In this document: positions 7,216-16,206 of the stretch, piece after piece
Layout of the letters: every line of letters begins with the position of its first letter
Numbering within the stretch: the first letter of the stretch is position 1
NCBI GenBank assembly: GCA_903924465.1
Contig: CAIYBN010000120.1
Coordinates: 83,949-147,948, forward strand
From: an uncultured Myxococcales bacterium
GTDB taxonomy: Bacteria > Myxococcota_A > UBA9042
DNA length: 64,000 nt
Direction: 5' to 3'
The notes under the pieces: generated by a model
What the model saw: only the letters and a program-made list of their open reading frames with translations
The model's database searches: none
Told to the model about the DNA's origin: nothing
Translations under genes and position numbers: made by a program

Positions 7216-7917
7216 TCAGCGCTTGCGCACCACGCAGTAGAACACCGACGCGCTGTGGAGCGACTGCGGCAGCAAAAGGAAAGGCAGATCCAGCAGTTTC
7301 ACCGGAAAGAACAGGAACAGCGACGCGTTGACGAGCAGCCAGAACAGGCGATCGTTGCCAAGGCAGAAGATCGTCGCGAAGGTGTAGCAGAGCCAGACGT
7401 TCAGTGTGGAGAACGGCCCCGAGCGCGTGCCGATCTGCACCATCTCAAAGTCCTGGAACAGCAAGCGCAAGCCGGGCGCGGTCCAGCGGTGAAAGTCCGA
7501 CGGCGAGGCGTGGAACGGGTAGAGGAACGGCGTGCTGACGTAGCCGACGCCGCCGGGCTCCAGAATCCGGTGCATCTCGCGCACGGCGGCTTCGACGTTC
7601 GGCACGTGTTCCAGCACGTTGTCGCAGACAAAACGCGCGACGCTGGCGTCGGGAATCGGCAGCGTGGAGATGTCGGCGACGATGTCGACCATCGGCGCTG
7701 GCGCAATGTCGATGTTCTCGACACCGGGGCCGAGCCGCCGCACGCCAGCGCCCAAGTTCAAGCAGCGTCCGGGACGCGGAAAGTTCTTGAGAAACCAGCC
7801 GGGGCCATACACCAGCAGCGCCGGGCCAAAAACGACCGTCATCGTGCGGTAGAACAGCGGCAGGCGCTTCAAGCGTTCGCGCAGGCTGTCCTGGACCGGT
7901 GCGGGAGGATTGCTCAT
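7216..7917 (-). CDS. Class I SAM-dependent methyltransferase
   Basis: A 233-residue protein. Motif I is CLNLGAGVRRL, followed by an acidic strand (VENIDIAP), DNVLEHVPN (motif IV region) and a later LEPGGVGYVSTPF segment; this is the Methyltransf_11 pattern. The C-terminal third has hydrophobic segments (FLFFPVKLLDLPFLLLP), suggesting membrane association. I choose the ATG at 7917, which has GGAG eight bases upstream; the open frame further upstream is repeat sequence. The 3' end abuts family 2 copy 1, and family 1 copy B lies 40 bases before the start. The substrate is unknown; a lipid or glycan is possible from the hydrophobic tail. Confidence 0.82.
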   Translation of the reverse strand: MSNPPAPVQDSLRERLKRLPLFYRTMTVVFGPALLVYGPGWFLKNFPRPGRCLNLGAGVRRLGPGVENIDIAPAPMVDIVADISTLPIPDASVARFVCDNVLEHVPNVEAAVREMHRILEPGGVGYVSTPFLYPFHASPSDFHRWTAPGLRLLFQDFEMVQIGTRSGPFSTLNVWLCYTFATIFCLGNDRLFWLLVNASLFLFFPVKLLDLPFLLLPQSLHSASVFYCVVRKR

Positions 7918-7956
7918 GGGGCTCCAAAGCGGGCTCATCGGCCGGCGGCGAGGCTC

Positions 7957-8091
7957 TACACGCTGGCCGAAGTCTGAGATCATGCGTCCGGCATCCGCGG
8001 CGTGCCACCGGAGGTGCACGCTCGCGGTCTCAGTCCGAAATGCGACAGGTCTAACCCCGAGGGTTTGGTCTCGCACAAAGGCTTTCATGTA
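7957..8091 (-). mobile_element. MITE-like repeat, family 1 copy B
   Basis: This copy is in inverted orientation relative to copy A, and the central hairpin matches copy A base for base. The terminal TACACGCTGGCCGAAG matches copy A; the other end (CTTTCATGTA) is diverged. The loop arms AACCC/GGGTT replace the ACCAAA/TTTGGT arms of copies D and E while keeping pairing. It fills most of the gap between two divergent genes. Confidence 0.7.
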
Positions 8092-8204
8092 TAGTGACGC
8101 TGCGGCCGTGGGTCAAGCGGGCGATCGCGCGGGTTCTTGCCGCGCCCCCCCGCCGCCAGTATCCTCCGCGCGCGCCGATTTGCCCCTTTGCGCGCCAGCC
8201 GTTG

Positions 8205-10289
8205 ATGACCCCAAACGTCCAGCCACCGTTGCCGCCCCTGCCCAAGGCCCTCCCGTGGCTCCTGGCGCTGGGCATCGCCGCGAACTTGCTGCCGATTTGG
8301 ACCGTCACGTGGCTGCCCATGGGCGACCTTTTTGGCCACGTCCAGCTGATGGACATCGTGCTGCGCTACAACGATCCGGCGACCGTCTACCGGGACATCT
8401 ACCTCCTGCCGCGGTCTCTCGATCCCAACACGCTGTCGCTGTGGTTCGCTCGCGCGGTGCCGGGCATGGGTGCGCTGACGGCCGCCCGCGTGCTGCTGAG
8501 CGCCTACGTGATCGGTCTTCCCGTGTCGTTGGCGTGGCTGGCGCGCGTCATGCGGCGGTCGCCGTGGCTGGCGTTGCTGAGCCTGCCGCTGACCTGGAAT
8601 TCGCTGGTCAACATCGGTTTCCTGAATTACATCTTGGCGTTGCCCGTGCTCTTTGCCGTGCTGGCGCTCGCGCGGCGCTACGCGGAGGCGGGTCGCTGGT
8701 CGCGCGGTGTTGCACTGGCTCTGCTGCTGATGCTGCTCTTCTTCTGTCACGTCATCGCGTTTCTGATCGGCATGGGCATGACGGTTTTCGTCATCCTCTG
8801 GCACGGCGACGGCTGGCGGCGCCTGACGCGGCTTTGGGTGCTGTTGGCGGCGGCGCCGATCGGCGGGCAATGGATCTGGCGCAAATTCGTCGCGCTGGAA
8901 GCGACCGTGGAAGGCCGCACGTTCGGCACGCGCTCGGGCAACCTGGGCCTGTGGTTCCTCAAACCCAAGGAACTCGTCGCCCAGCTGTACGAATGGTCAC
9001 TGCGCTACTTCCGCGACGGCGTCGACCGCACGATGGCTTGGACGATGCTGGGCCTCTGGCTGCTGCTGATGACCGTCGGCCTCGTGGCGCGGCTGCGCGG
9101 AACGGCGGAAGTCCGTGTGCGGTGGCGCGATCGCAGCCTCGAACTGATGACGGTGCTCTGCGCCATCGCGTATTTCTTCCTGCCCTCGCACATGAACGAA
9201 ATGTCGATCATCACCGAACGCGTGGTGATTCAGGTCATCTTGATGCTGACGCTGTGGCCTCAGCTCGAATTCACCGCGTGGCGGCGCTGGCTGATCGTGC
9301 CAATGCTCCTCGTGGCGGTCGGCTACTCCTGGACGGTGCGGCAGGAATTCCGCCGGTTCGAGCAACTGGAGATCGGCGATCTGCCCGCCGGCTTGCGCGA
9401 TTTGCCGGCGAAATCGCGATTTTGCTACGTGTTGATCGAGCGCGACAACGAGACCACGTTCATGGGCGCAGTCTGGCACGTGCCGCGGGCGATTTTTGCG
9501 TTGCAGCACGGCGGCTTGGTCGACGACAGTTTCGCCGTGCGGCCGTATACGCCGGTGCAGTACAAGCCGGACGCGATGCCGACGCCGCTCATCGGCAATT
9601 TCTGGAACCACTCGCATCTTTTTGACTACGACGCGGTGCTGGTACGTTCCGCGCTACCGCCGGTGTATGCGGACATGTCGCCGCATCTGAAGCGCATTTG
9701 GCATCAAGGCCACTTCTGGCTCTACCGCGTGGTGCCAGGCGATCACGCCCGGATGCATGTGACCCGCGTCGGCGGCCCAGGCGGCACGGGCGAATTCAGT
9801 GACTGCGCCCGCGGTTTTGCGATGAATGGCCTGATCGTGCAGCAAAAAGACGGCCTTGTGCGCAACTTCACCCCCTTGTGCGCCGCGATCGTGGAACGCC
9901 CCGGATCGGCACCAGCGGACCACGGGCGCGCATCACGCCCGGCTGAATCCAACGCTGCGCAGGAGGAAGGCAAAAAGTCGGCTCGCCGTTTGGGCACGCA
10001 CGTGGCGGACGCCGAAGACACGCATCTGGTCTGCCCGGCGAATACCTTCGTCATCGGCATCACCGGTCGCGCCGCGCTGTTTGTCGACGCGCTCGGCCTG
10101 CGCTGCGCGCCCATTCCCTGGCTTGGCGACGACAAATCCGTCGCCACGACGCGCATCGTGGGCGGCACCGGCGGTTCGCCCTATGCCGCGAAGTGTTCAG
10201 CCGGCGAGATCGCGGTCGGTGCACAAGGCGCGTTTGGTGAAGTCGCCGATCAGGCCGGAATTGAATGCGTGAACTGGTCCACATGGTAG
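8205..10289 (+). CDS. GT-C-like polytopic membrane protein with Cys-repeat C-terminus
   Basis: A 694-residue protein. The N-terminal 390 residues contain roughly ten membrane helices with a DLFGHVQLMD loop near the first helix, the arrangement of GT-C glycosyltransferases that use polyprenyl-phosphate sugars. A soluble domain follows (about 395-510). Residues 515-694 hold three related modules with Cys pairs and V-G-G-x-G-G or Val-Asp-Ala-Leu-Gly-Leu-x-C signatures, of a kind seen in secreted carbohydrate-binding repeats. I use the ATG at 8205; a GTG at 8094 is possible but begins at the edge of a repeat element. Glycosyl transfer is inference from topology. Confidence 0.7.
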   Translation: MTPNVQPPLPPLPKALPWLLALGIAANLLPIWTVTWLPMGDLFGHVQLMDIVLRYNDPATVYRDIYLLPRSLDPNTLSLWFARAVPGMGALTAARVLLSAYVIGLPVSLAWLARVMRRSPWLALLSLPLTWNSLVNIGFLNYILALPVLFAVLALARRYAEAGRWSRGVALALLLMLLFFCHVIAFLIGMGMTVFVILWHGDGWRRLTRLWVLLAAAPIGGQWIWRKFVALEATVEGRTFGTRSGNLGLWFLKPKELVAQLYEWSLRYFRDGVDRTMAWTMLGLWLLLMTVGLVARLRGTAEVRVRWRDRSLELMTVLCAIAYFFLPSHMNEMSIITERVVIQVILMLTLWPQLEFTAWRRWLIVPMLLVAVGYSWTVRQEFRRFEQLEIGDLPAGLRDLPAKSRFCYVLIERDNETTFMGAVWHVPRAIFALQHGGLVDDSFAVRPYTPVQYKPDAMPTPLIGNFWNHSHLFDYDAVLVRSALPPVYADMSPHLKRIWHQGHFWLYRVVPGDHARMHVTRVGGPGGTGEFSDCARGFAMNGLIVQQKDGLVRNFTPLCAAIVERPGSAPADHGRASRPAESNAAQEEGKKSARRLGTHVADAEDTHLVCPANTFVIGITGRAALFVDALGLRCAPIPWLGDDKSVATTRIVGGTGGSPYAAKCSAGEIAVGAQGAFGEVADQAGIECVNWSTW

Positions 10290-10318
10290 CCGCCTGGTCC
10301 AGACAATTCGCCAAATTC

Positions 10319-10500
10319 TTGCGGCCGCCGATTCTGGATGCAGTTCAAGGAGCTAGCCGAAATTGCGTTGCTGGCGACCGGCAAGCGGGCGAGTTGCCGG
10401 CGCGGCAGTATCGCAGCGGCCAGAGGGCGCTTGCGTCAGGAACTCGTCAAGACGCGATTTCGGCGCGGCGACGCAGAAATGCGCCAGAAGCGGCGGATCG
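10319..10500 (+). mobile_element. MITE-like repeat, family 2 copy 2
   Basis: The longest copy. It shares the outer blocks of copy 1 but has a different and longer middle, with a perfect CCGGCAA/TTGCCGG hairpin where copies 1 and 3 have CGACC/GGTCG. It sits between the GT-C-like gene and the promoter of the DsbA gene. Confidence 0.7.
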
Positions 10501-10509
10501 CAAGCTTGC

Positions 10510-10538
10510 TTGACACCCGGGATTCACCCTCCTAGCCT
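10510..10538 (+). promoter_or_regulatory. Promoter for the triple-DsbA gene
   Basis: A consensus TTGACA (10510-10515), a 17-base spacer and TAGCCT (10533-10538) lie about 50 bases upstream of the start codon, directly after the end of repeat family 2 copy 2. Confidence 0.5.
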
Positions 10539-10587
10539 TTCGCGCCTGCCGCCCGAGTCCGTGGCATCAACAACGAGGCACGCGTTC

Positions 10588-12561
10588 ATGAAGAAAGAAA
10601 CTGGCATTCTCGTCGTCCTGTTCGCCACGCTCCTGGCGTTTGGCGCTGGCCGCATGTCGGCCTCAGTCTCCGCAGGGAAGCAGGGCGCTCCGGTCGCCGT
10701 CGGCGAAGGTAGCGCTGCCACGGGTGGCGATGGCGTGCTGCCCGCTTCGCTGCCTGTGCACGGCGCCAAAGATGCGCTGGTGACCATCTTCGAGGTCTCC
10801 GACTTCCAGTGCCCGTTCTGCGGGCGTGTCGGCCCGACGCTGAAGAAGCTGCAAGAGGAGTATCCGAACGACGTGCGCGTCGTGTGGGCCAACCAGCCGC
10901 TGCCGTTCCACGATCGCGCCAAGCCAGCCGCAACCGCCGCGGCCGCAGCCCACCGTCAGGGCAAGTTCTGGGAAATGCATGACAAGCTGTTTGCCAACCA
11001 GCGCGATCTGACCGACGACAACTTCCAGAAGTGGGCGAAGGAGCTGGGCCTCGACATGGCCAAGTTCAACGCGGATTTGAAAGACGAGGCGATTGCCAAG
11101 CAAATCGATCGCGATGTCGCGATCGCCAACGCGCTGGGGGCGCGCGGGACGCCGGCATTTTTCATCAACGGCAAGCTGCTTTCTGGCGCGCAGCCGTATG
11201 AGAATTTCAAGAAAGAAGTGGACGATGCGATTGCTGCCGCCAAGCCGCTGGCCGCGCAGAAGAAGGGTGTGGATTTCCTGCTCGCCGCGTTCACGGCGCG
11301 TGACGCCGCCACGGGTCCGAGCGTGGTCAAATACTACATCAAGGGTGAAACGCCGGCCGGCGAAGCGCCCGCCGCGCACGAAGCCGAAGCCCACGACGAC
11401 GGTCCCGCCAAGGCACCGCCGGACAGCTACGACATTTGGAAAGTGCCGGTCGATGCCAAGAAGGATGCAATCAAGGGCAACAGTGAAAAAGCCCTCGTGA
11501 CGATCGTGGAATTCAGCGATTTCCAGTGCCCGTTCTGCTCGCGCGCCGCCAACACGGTGACAGAGCTGGAGAAGGCCTACGGCGACAAGGTGCGCATCGT
11601 GTTCAAGCACACGCCGCTGCCGTTCCACCAGAACGCCAAGCCGGCGTCGTCCGCGGCGATCGCGGCGGGCATGCAGGGCAAATTCTGGGAATTCTATGAC
11701 AAATGCTTTGCCAACCAGCAGGCGCTGACCGAGGAGAGCTTCCAGACCTGGGCCAAGGAATTGAACCTGAACGTCGACAAGTTCAACAAGGATCGCAAGG
11801 ACGAAGCCGTTGCCAAGCAGATCGAGGATGACATCGCGGCGGGCCAACTGGTCGGCATTCGCGGCACGCCCGGTTTCATGATCAACGGCCGCAAAGTCGT
11901 GGGCGCGCAGCCGGCGAACGTGTTCAAGGCGGTCATCGACGAAGAGCTCGCCAAGGCTGAAAAGGCCGGTAAGAAGGGCCCGGCGTACTACGACAGCATC
12001 ATCGAAAATGGCAAAGTCTTCAGCGAATTGGGCGACAAGAAGGAAATCAACCTGGAAGGCCTGCCGTTCAAGGGCCCGAAGGACGCCGCGGTCACGATCG
12101 TCGAGTTCAGCGACTTCCAGTGCCCGTTCTGTTCCAAGATCAACCAGCCCATGGAAGCGGCGCTGGAAAAAGACCCGAAGATCAAGGTGGTGTTCGCCAG
12201 CTATCCGCTGTCCTTCCACCAGAACGCCAAGCCCGCCGCGATCATGGCGCAGGAAGCGTGGGAGCAAGGCCCGGAGAAGTTCTGGAAGCTGCACGCGCAA
12301 ATGTTCGGCAACCAGAAGGACTTGTCGGAAGAGAACATCACCAAGTGGGCCAAAGAGGCCGGCGTGGACGTCAGCAAGCTGACGGACGCGAAGAAGAAGA
12401 AGCACGAGGATTTCCTGAACAAGATTCAGGAAATGGGCAACAAGGCGGGCGTGGAAGGCACGCCGACGGTGTTCATCAACAACCGCAAGTGGGAGCCGTC
12501 GTCGGGCTTCTCGCCGGAAGCGATCCTGGAAGCTGCTGGCAAGGCCGCCAAGGGCCAATAG
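10588..12561 (+). CDS. Triple DsbA/thioredoxin-domain protein, membrane anchored
   Basis: A 657-residue protein with an N-terminal hydrophobic anchor or signal (ILVVLFATLLAFGAG) and three tandem DsbA-like domains. Each begins with V-S/E-F-S-D-F-Q and has a CPFC active site at about residues 75-78, 314-317 and 512-515. Each also carries the P-L-x-F-H segment and a cis-Pro loop (RGTPAFFING, RGTPGFMING, EGTPTVFINN). It should act in the periplasm as a thiol oxidoreductase, forming or isomerising disulphides. Single-domain homologues are common; a triplicated one is unusual. All three active sites are intact. Linker 1 (about 230-300) is Ala/Glu-rich. The gene has its own promoter and converges with the next gene with a four-base gap. 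Confidence 0.9.
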   Translation: MKKETGILVVLFATLLAFGAGRMSASVSAGKQGAPVAVGEGSAATGGDGVLPASLPVHGAKDALVTIFEVSDFQCPFCGRVGPTLKKLQEEYPNDVRVVWANQPLPFHDRAKPAATAAAAAHRQGKFWEMHDKLFANQRDLTDDNFQKWAKELGLDMAKFNADLKDEAIAKQIDRDVAIANALGARGTPAFFINGKLLSGAQPYENFKKEVDDAIAAAKPLAAQKKGVDFLLAAFTARDAATGPSVVKYYIKGETPAGEAPAAHEAEAHDDGPAKAPPDSYDIWKVPVDAKKDAIKGNSEKALVTIVEFSDFQCPFCSRAANTVTELEKAYGDKVRIVFKHTPLPFHQNAKPASSAAIAAGMQGKFWEFYDKCFANQQALTEESFQTWAKELNLNVDKFNKDRKDEAVAKQIEDDIAAGQLVGIRGTPGFMINGRKVVGAQPANVFKAVIDEELAKAEKAGKKGPAYYDSIIENGKVFSELGDKKEINLEGLPFKGPKDAAVTIVEFSDFQCPFCSKINQPMEAALEKDPKIKVVFASYPLSFHQNAKPAAIMAQEAWEQGPEKFWKLHAQMFGNQKDLSEENITKWAKEAGVDVSKLTDAKKKKHEDFLNKIQEMGNKAGVEGTPTVFINNRKWEPSSGFSPEAILEAAGKAAKGQ

Positions 12562-12565
12562 CGGT

Positions 12566-13216
12566 TCAGGCCGGATCGTCTGGGCGCGACAGGACCACGA
12601 TCGCGCCCGGAACCGCCGCACCGAGATGCCAATCCAGCAGCGCGCCCTGCCAGACCTCGTCGTGGGGAAAGTGCGCCAGAAATTCGCCAAGGGGCGCGAG
12701 CGGCAGATCAATCTGCGGGTCCGCCGCGTGCATGGGCACCGCCATCCTGGGCTGCACGGACCGCACCAGCGCCGCCGCACCTGCACCGTCCAGCGTGTAG
12801 GTCCCACCGACCGGCACCAGCAGCACGTCCGTGCCGCGCAACCAAGCGACATCCGTCTCATCGTAGGCGGCCACGTCGCCGCAATGCACCACACGCACGC
12901 CTTCGGCTTCAAACGAGAGCATCGTCGAGAAGCCGGCGCGCACACCGTGCTCTGTGTCGTGAAACACCGATCGGCCACGCACCGTGACGTTGCCCAACAC
13001 GGCGTCGCCTTCGATGCGCGTCGTCGTGCCCAGCTCCGGCGTCCACGCGCTGTGATCCTCGTGCGGATGCGTGCTGGCGATCGCGTCGAACGGACCGATG
13101 ATGGCCGGAAGCTGGAAACGCCCCGCCACCACGCCGGGCTTGTGCGGATCCAGGCACAGCCGCAGCCCACCCAGCTCCAGCGCGAAGGCGGCGTGACCCA
13201 AGAAACGCAGCTTCAT
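12566..13216 (-). CDS. MBL-fold metal-dependent hydrolase (UlaG-like)
   Basis: A 216-residue metallo-beta-lactamase-fold protein. The metal-binding motif is STHPHEDHSAW (H-x-H-x-D-H), with further ligands plausible in VVHCGD and in VPMHAADP. The opening KLRFLGHAAFALEL matches the UlaG/UPF0173 branch. It is the last gene of an upp-hpt-MBL unit, six bases after hpt, so it may act on a nucleotide or sugar-phosphate derivative, but the substrate cannot be read from sequence. Confidence 0.87.
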   Translation of the reverse strand: MKLRFLGHAAFALELGGLRLCLDPHKPGVVAGRFQLPAIIGPFDAIASTHPHEDHSAWTPELGTTTRIEGDAVLGNVTVRGRSVFHDTEHGVRAGFSTMLSFEAEGVRVVHCGDVAAYDETDVAWLRGTDVLLVPVGGTYTLDGAGAAALVRSVQPRMAVPMHAADPQIDLPLAPLGEFLAHFPHDEVWQGALLDWHLGAAVPGAIVVLSRPDDPA

Positions 13217-13222
13217 GAGGGC

Positions 13223-13756
13223 TCAATCAAAGTGCATGACCCCGATGTACGGCAGGTTGCGGTAGCGCTCTTCATAGTCCAAACCGTAACCGACCACGAA
13301 GACGTCGTCGATGGTAAAGCCCACCCAAGTCAGCGGCACGGCGATCTTCTGGCGCGCGGGCTTGTGGAGCAACGTGCAGACCGTCACGGAATGCGGGCCG
13401 CGCGATTCCAGGTTGTGCAGCAGGTAGCTCATCGTCAGGCCCGTATCGACAATGTCTTCCACGATCACGACGTCGCGCCCGGCGATGTCCAACGTCAGGT
13501 CGTGGGTCAGCCGCACCGCACCTGAACTCTCCGTCGTCCCGCCGTAGCTGGACACGCCGAGGAACACCAGGTGGACCGGCCGCTGCAGGTTGCGCACCAA
13601 ATCGGCAAAGAACAGCACGGAGCCCTTGAGCACGCACACCAGAACCAGCGGCTGTTCCGTCTCGGGCAGGGCCTCGATTTGCTGGCTCAATTCCGCCACG
13701 CGGGCGTTCAACTTCGCCGCCGACAGGAACACTTCCACGCGTTCAGTCTTGGCCAT
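13223..13756 (-). CDS. hpt: Hypoxanthine phosphoribosyltransferase
   Basis: A 177-residue type I PRTase for purine salvage: hypoxanthine or guanine plus PRPP gives IMP or GMP. The PRPP loop is VVIVEDIVDTG near residue 100, preceded by VCVLKGSVLFFADL, and followed by KPARQKIAVPLTWVGF and VVGYGLDYEERYRNLPYIG, which are diagnostic of HPRT. Length is normal. It follows upp with a nine-base gap, forming a base-salvage operon. Confidence 0.95.
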   Translation of the reverse strand: MAKTERVEVFLSAAKLNARVAELSQQIEALPETEQPLVLVCVLKGSVLFFADLVRNLQRPVHLVFLGVSSYGGTTESSGAVRLTHDLTLDIAGRDVVIVEDIVDTGLTMSYLLHNLESRGPHSVTVCTLLHKPARQKIAVPLTWVGFTIDDVFVVGYGLDYEERYRNLPYIGVMHFD

Positions 13757-13765
13757 GGTGTGCTC

Positions 13766-14584
13766 CTACGTCAGCGCGTTGTTCATGATTTCACCCATCC
13801 CGCCAGCGCCCGGCACAATGTAGTGGTGGTCGTTCAAGCCGCGCTCGCGGTCCCACTGCGCCCCCGGCACATCGGCCAGCACGTCCTGCGGCGACAGTCC
13901 GCGGTCCAGCCGGTAAGCGTAGATGTGCACGAGCCCCGGGAACTGCGTCGTCAGGCGCTTGATGAACTCGGGCGTGACGATGAGGTTCAGGCAGAAGACT
14001 TGTTTGGGCGAGCCGTCGAGTTCGGTCTGGTAAAACGAGATCGCCTCCGCCAGTGAAGAGCCGGTCGCTCCCATCGGATCGGGCACCAGCAGGATGCGAT
14101 CCTTGACCGGTCCGGCGATCTTGCGGCCAAACATCCCCGCGCCCGTCACCTGCGCGCGATCGTCGACCAAGCGATTCATCAGGATGTGGTCCTGGCGCAC
14201 GCGCGTCGGGTCAATGACCTCGCACAGCGCGTCGAAGCAGACCATCGACGGCAAGATGCCGGCGCGCGCGATATCGACCGTCGTGACCTCGGTCGTCGGG
14301 TCGATAATCTGGCCTTCGTACACGCCAAACGGCGTCAATTCGCGCATCCGCGTCTCGGATCGCACGGCGCGGCGCGGAAATTCGCGGTTGATGACCTCGC
14401 GCACCAAACCGCGATACAGTAGCGTAATCAGGCGGTTCACTTCCGGTTGCACGCAGTTTGGGTGACACAGCCGCGCCAGCCAGGTCAACGCCAGCGGGTC
14501 GTGGATGAGGTGCACTTGCGGACCGTAGCGATGCGCCAATTCGGTTTCGTGGTTGTGCAGATTCAGGTATGCGGTCTCGCCCAT
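13766..14584 (-). CDS. upp: Uracil phosphoribosyltransferase (long form)
   Basis: A 272-residue protein that should convert uracil and PRPP to UMP. The PRPP-binding segment is VPDPMGATGSSL and the uracil-binding C-terminus has HYIVPGAGGMGEIMNNALT. The ATG at 14584 with GGAG eight bases upstream is preferred to an upstream extension lacking a ribosome site. It is about 60 residues longer than the usual bacterial enzyme, the extra length being mostly N-terminal. First gene of the salvage operon. Confidence 0.88.
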   Translation of the reverse strand: MGETAYLNLHNHETELAHRYGPQVHLIHDPLALTWLARLCHPNCVQPEVNRLITLLYRGLVREVINREFPRRAVRSETRMRELTPFGVYEGQIIDPTTEVTTVDIARAGILPSMVCFDALCEVIDPTRVRQDHILMNRLVDDRAQVTGAGMFGRKIAGPVKDRILLVPDPMGATGSSLAEAISFYQTELDGSPKQVFCLNLIVTPEFIKRLTTQFPGLVHIYAYRLDRGLSPQDVLADVPGAQWDRERGLNDHHYIVPGAGGMGEIMNNALT

Positions 14585-14694
14585 GGCAACTCCGAAACAG
14601 AGGATGGACGCTAGGCTGTGGGCCAATGCACCGTCAAGGCGAAACGCGAAACGGACGTGCAACTTCTATGTGCCAAATCGCCGTCGGTCTGGTT

Positions 14695-15414
14695 TCAGCG
14701 CACTTTCGGGGTTCGTGCGCCAAAAATCGCGGTGCCCACCCGCACGTGCGTGGCGCCCTCGGCAATCGCCACCGGAAAGTCGCCGCTCATACCCATGGAC
14801 AGCCACAGGCTCGTCGACGCTCCCGGCCGGCCGCGCAGGCGCACTTGCAGGCGATCGCGCAGCGCGCGCAGCCGCTTGAACCACACGCGCGTCAACTCCG
14901 GCTCCTCATCGGCCGGCGGCAGCGTCATCAGACCGCGCAAGTGCAGATTGGGCGATCGCAGCAGCACGTCGAGAAAGAGCTCCGCATCCTCCTCGCCGCA
15001 ACCGCGCTTCTGCGCTTCCTCAGCGAGGTTGATTTGCAACAGCACGTCCTGCTGCAGATTCTGGCTCCACGCGGTGCGCTGCATCTCGTCGATGCCGGCC
15101 ATGTCGTCCGCGGCGTGCAGGAGAGCGACGTGGCCGATGACGTGGCGGATCTTGTTGCGCTGCAAATGCCCGAGAAAATGCCAGCGCAGGTCCGGCAGAT
15201 CGGCGAGTTGCGCGGCTTTCTCCTGCCATTCCTGCACGTAATTCTCACCGAAGTCGCGTTGTCCAAGCGCGTACGCGGCGCGGACCGCTTCCGCGGGATG
15301 GCCTTTGGAAACGGCGACCAGCGTGATCTCATCAGCACGCCGACCCGCCGCTGCCGCCGCCGCAGCGATCGCCGCCCGGACTGCCTCCAGATTTGCCGCC
15401 AATTCAACCATCAT
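14695..15414 (-). CDS. yggS: YggS/PLPBP family pyridoxal-phosphate homeostasis protein
   Basis: A 239-residue single-domain alanine-racemase-fold protein that binds PLP and buffers its level. The PLP Lys lies in VAVSKGHP. Other family motifs are FGENYVQEW, WHFLGHLQRNK, GLMTLPP, LSMGMSGDFPVAI and VRVGTAIFG. It overlaps the end of maf by four bases on the same strand, so the two are translationally coupled. Confidence 0.94.
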   Translation of the reverse strand: MMVELAANLEAVRAAIAAAAAAAGRRADEITLVAVSKGHPAEAVRAAYALGQRDFGENYVQEWQEKAAQLADLPDLRWHFLGHLQRNKIRHVIGHVALLHAADDMAGIDEMQRTAWSQNLQQDVLLQINLAEEAQKRGCGEEDAELFLDVLLRSPNLHLRGLMTLPPADEEPELTRVWFKRLRALRDRLQVRLRGRPGASTSLWLSMGMSGDFPVAIAEGATHVRVGTAIFGARTPKVR

Positions 15415-16085
15415 GTCTCCCGCGCGCCCCAGGGCAACACATCGCGAGCGCCCATTTCTTCCATCATTTCAATAACCTGACAAAGCGGCAAGCCAACCAC
15501 GTTGGTGTACGAGCCGCGCAGGTATTCCACCAGATAGCTGCCCACGCCCTGGACCGCGTAGCTGCCAGCCTTGTCCATCGATTCGCCGACCGAGACGTAC
15601 GCGTCGATCTCCGTGCGCGTCAACTCCTTGAACTTGACCACGGTCGTCACCGCCTGGAGGCCCTCGCGGGCGCGCTTCAGGTCGAACAGGCAGAATCCAG
15701 TGATGACAAGGTGCTCACGCCCGGACAGCTTCTGCAGCATTTCCCGCGCTTCCTGCACATCCGTCGGCTTGCCGTAGATCACGTCGTCGACGACCACGAC
15801 CGTGTCGGCGCCGATCACCCAGCGCACCATCTCGTCGACCCGCGGCATGCCGGCCGCCAGCGATCGCCGCGCCTCCACGTCGGACGTGTACAAGGTCGCC
15901 TGCAGCCGCTTCACCGCCGCCAGCACTTTGGCCCGCGCGACGCGCTTGGCGTAGTCCTCCGGCAATTCGCCCGGCAGCTGCGTTTCGTCGATGCCTGACA
16001 GCACCACACGCACCTGAAAGCCAAGTTTTTCAAGCAGTTCCTTGCGGCGCGGCGAACTGGAAGCAAGCGTCAACGGTGCGGCCAT
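15411..16085 (-). CDS. maf: Maf family nucleotide pyrophosphatase
   Basis: A 224-residue Maf/HAM1-fold protein that hydrolyses non-canonical or pyrimidine nucleoside triphosphates to monophosphates. It begins LTLASSSPRRKELL, and has VIGADTVVVVDD with the catalytic Asp, the GKPTD motif and the late GSYAVQGVGSYLVE and GSYTNVVGLPL motifs. There is a roughly 15-residue insertion near residue 65 relative to compact members. First gene of a maf-yggS pair. Confidence 0.93.
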   Translation of the reverse strand: MAAPLTLASSSPRRKELLEKLGFQVRVVLSGIDETQLPGELPEDYAKRVARAKVLAAVKRLQATLYTSDVEARRSLAAGMPRVDEMVRWVIGADTVVVVDDVIYGKPTDVQEAREMLQKLSGREHLVITGFCLFDLKRAREGLQAVTTVVKFKELTRTEIDAYVSVGESMDKAGSYAVQGVGSYLVEYLRGSYTNVVGLPLCQVIEMMEEMGARDVLPWGARET

Positions 16086-16206
16086 GCGGTCGGTCTCCCT
16101 GAATGTGCCATGGGTCTATGCATCCCGGCATGGACTCGGAGTCAAATATCTTGTGTCGCCGCCAGTCGGACGGCGGGGACGCGAGCTTGGCGACCCAGCC
16201 AACGGC

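Noticed and set aside
10663..13170. 835-residue open frame on the minus strand
   Set aside because: It is the antisense shadow of the triple-DsbA gene running into the MBL hydrolase region; it has no domain and the opposite strand encodes clear conserved motifs.
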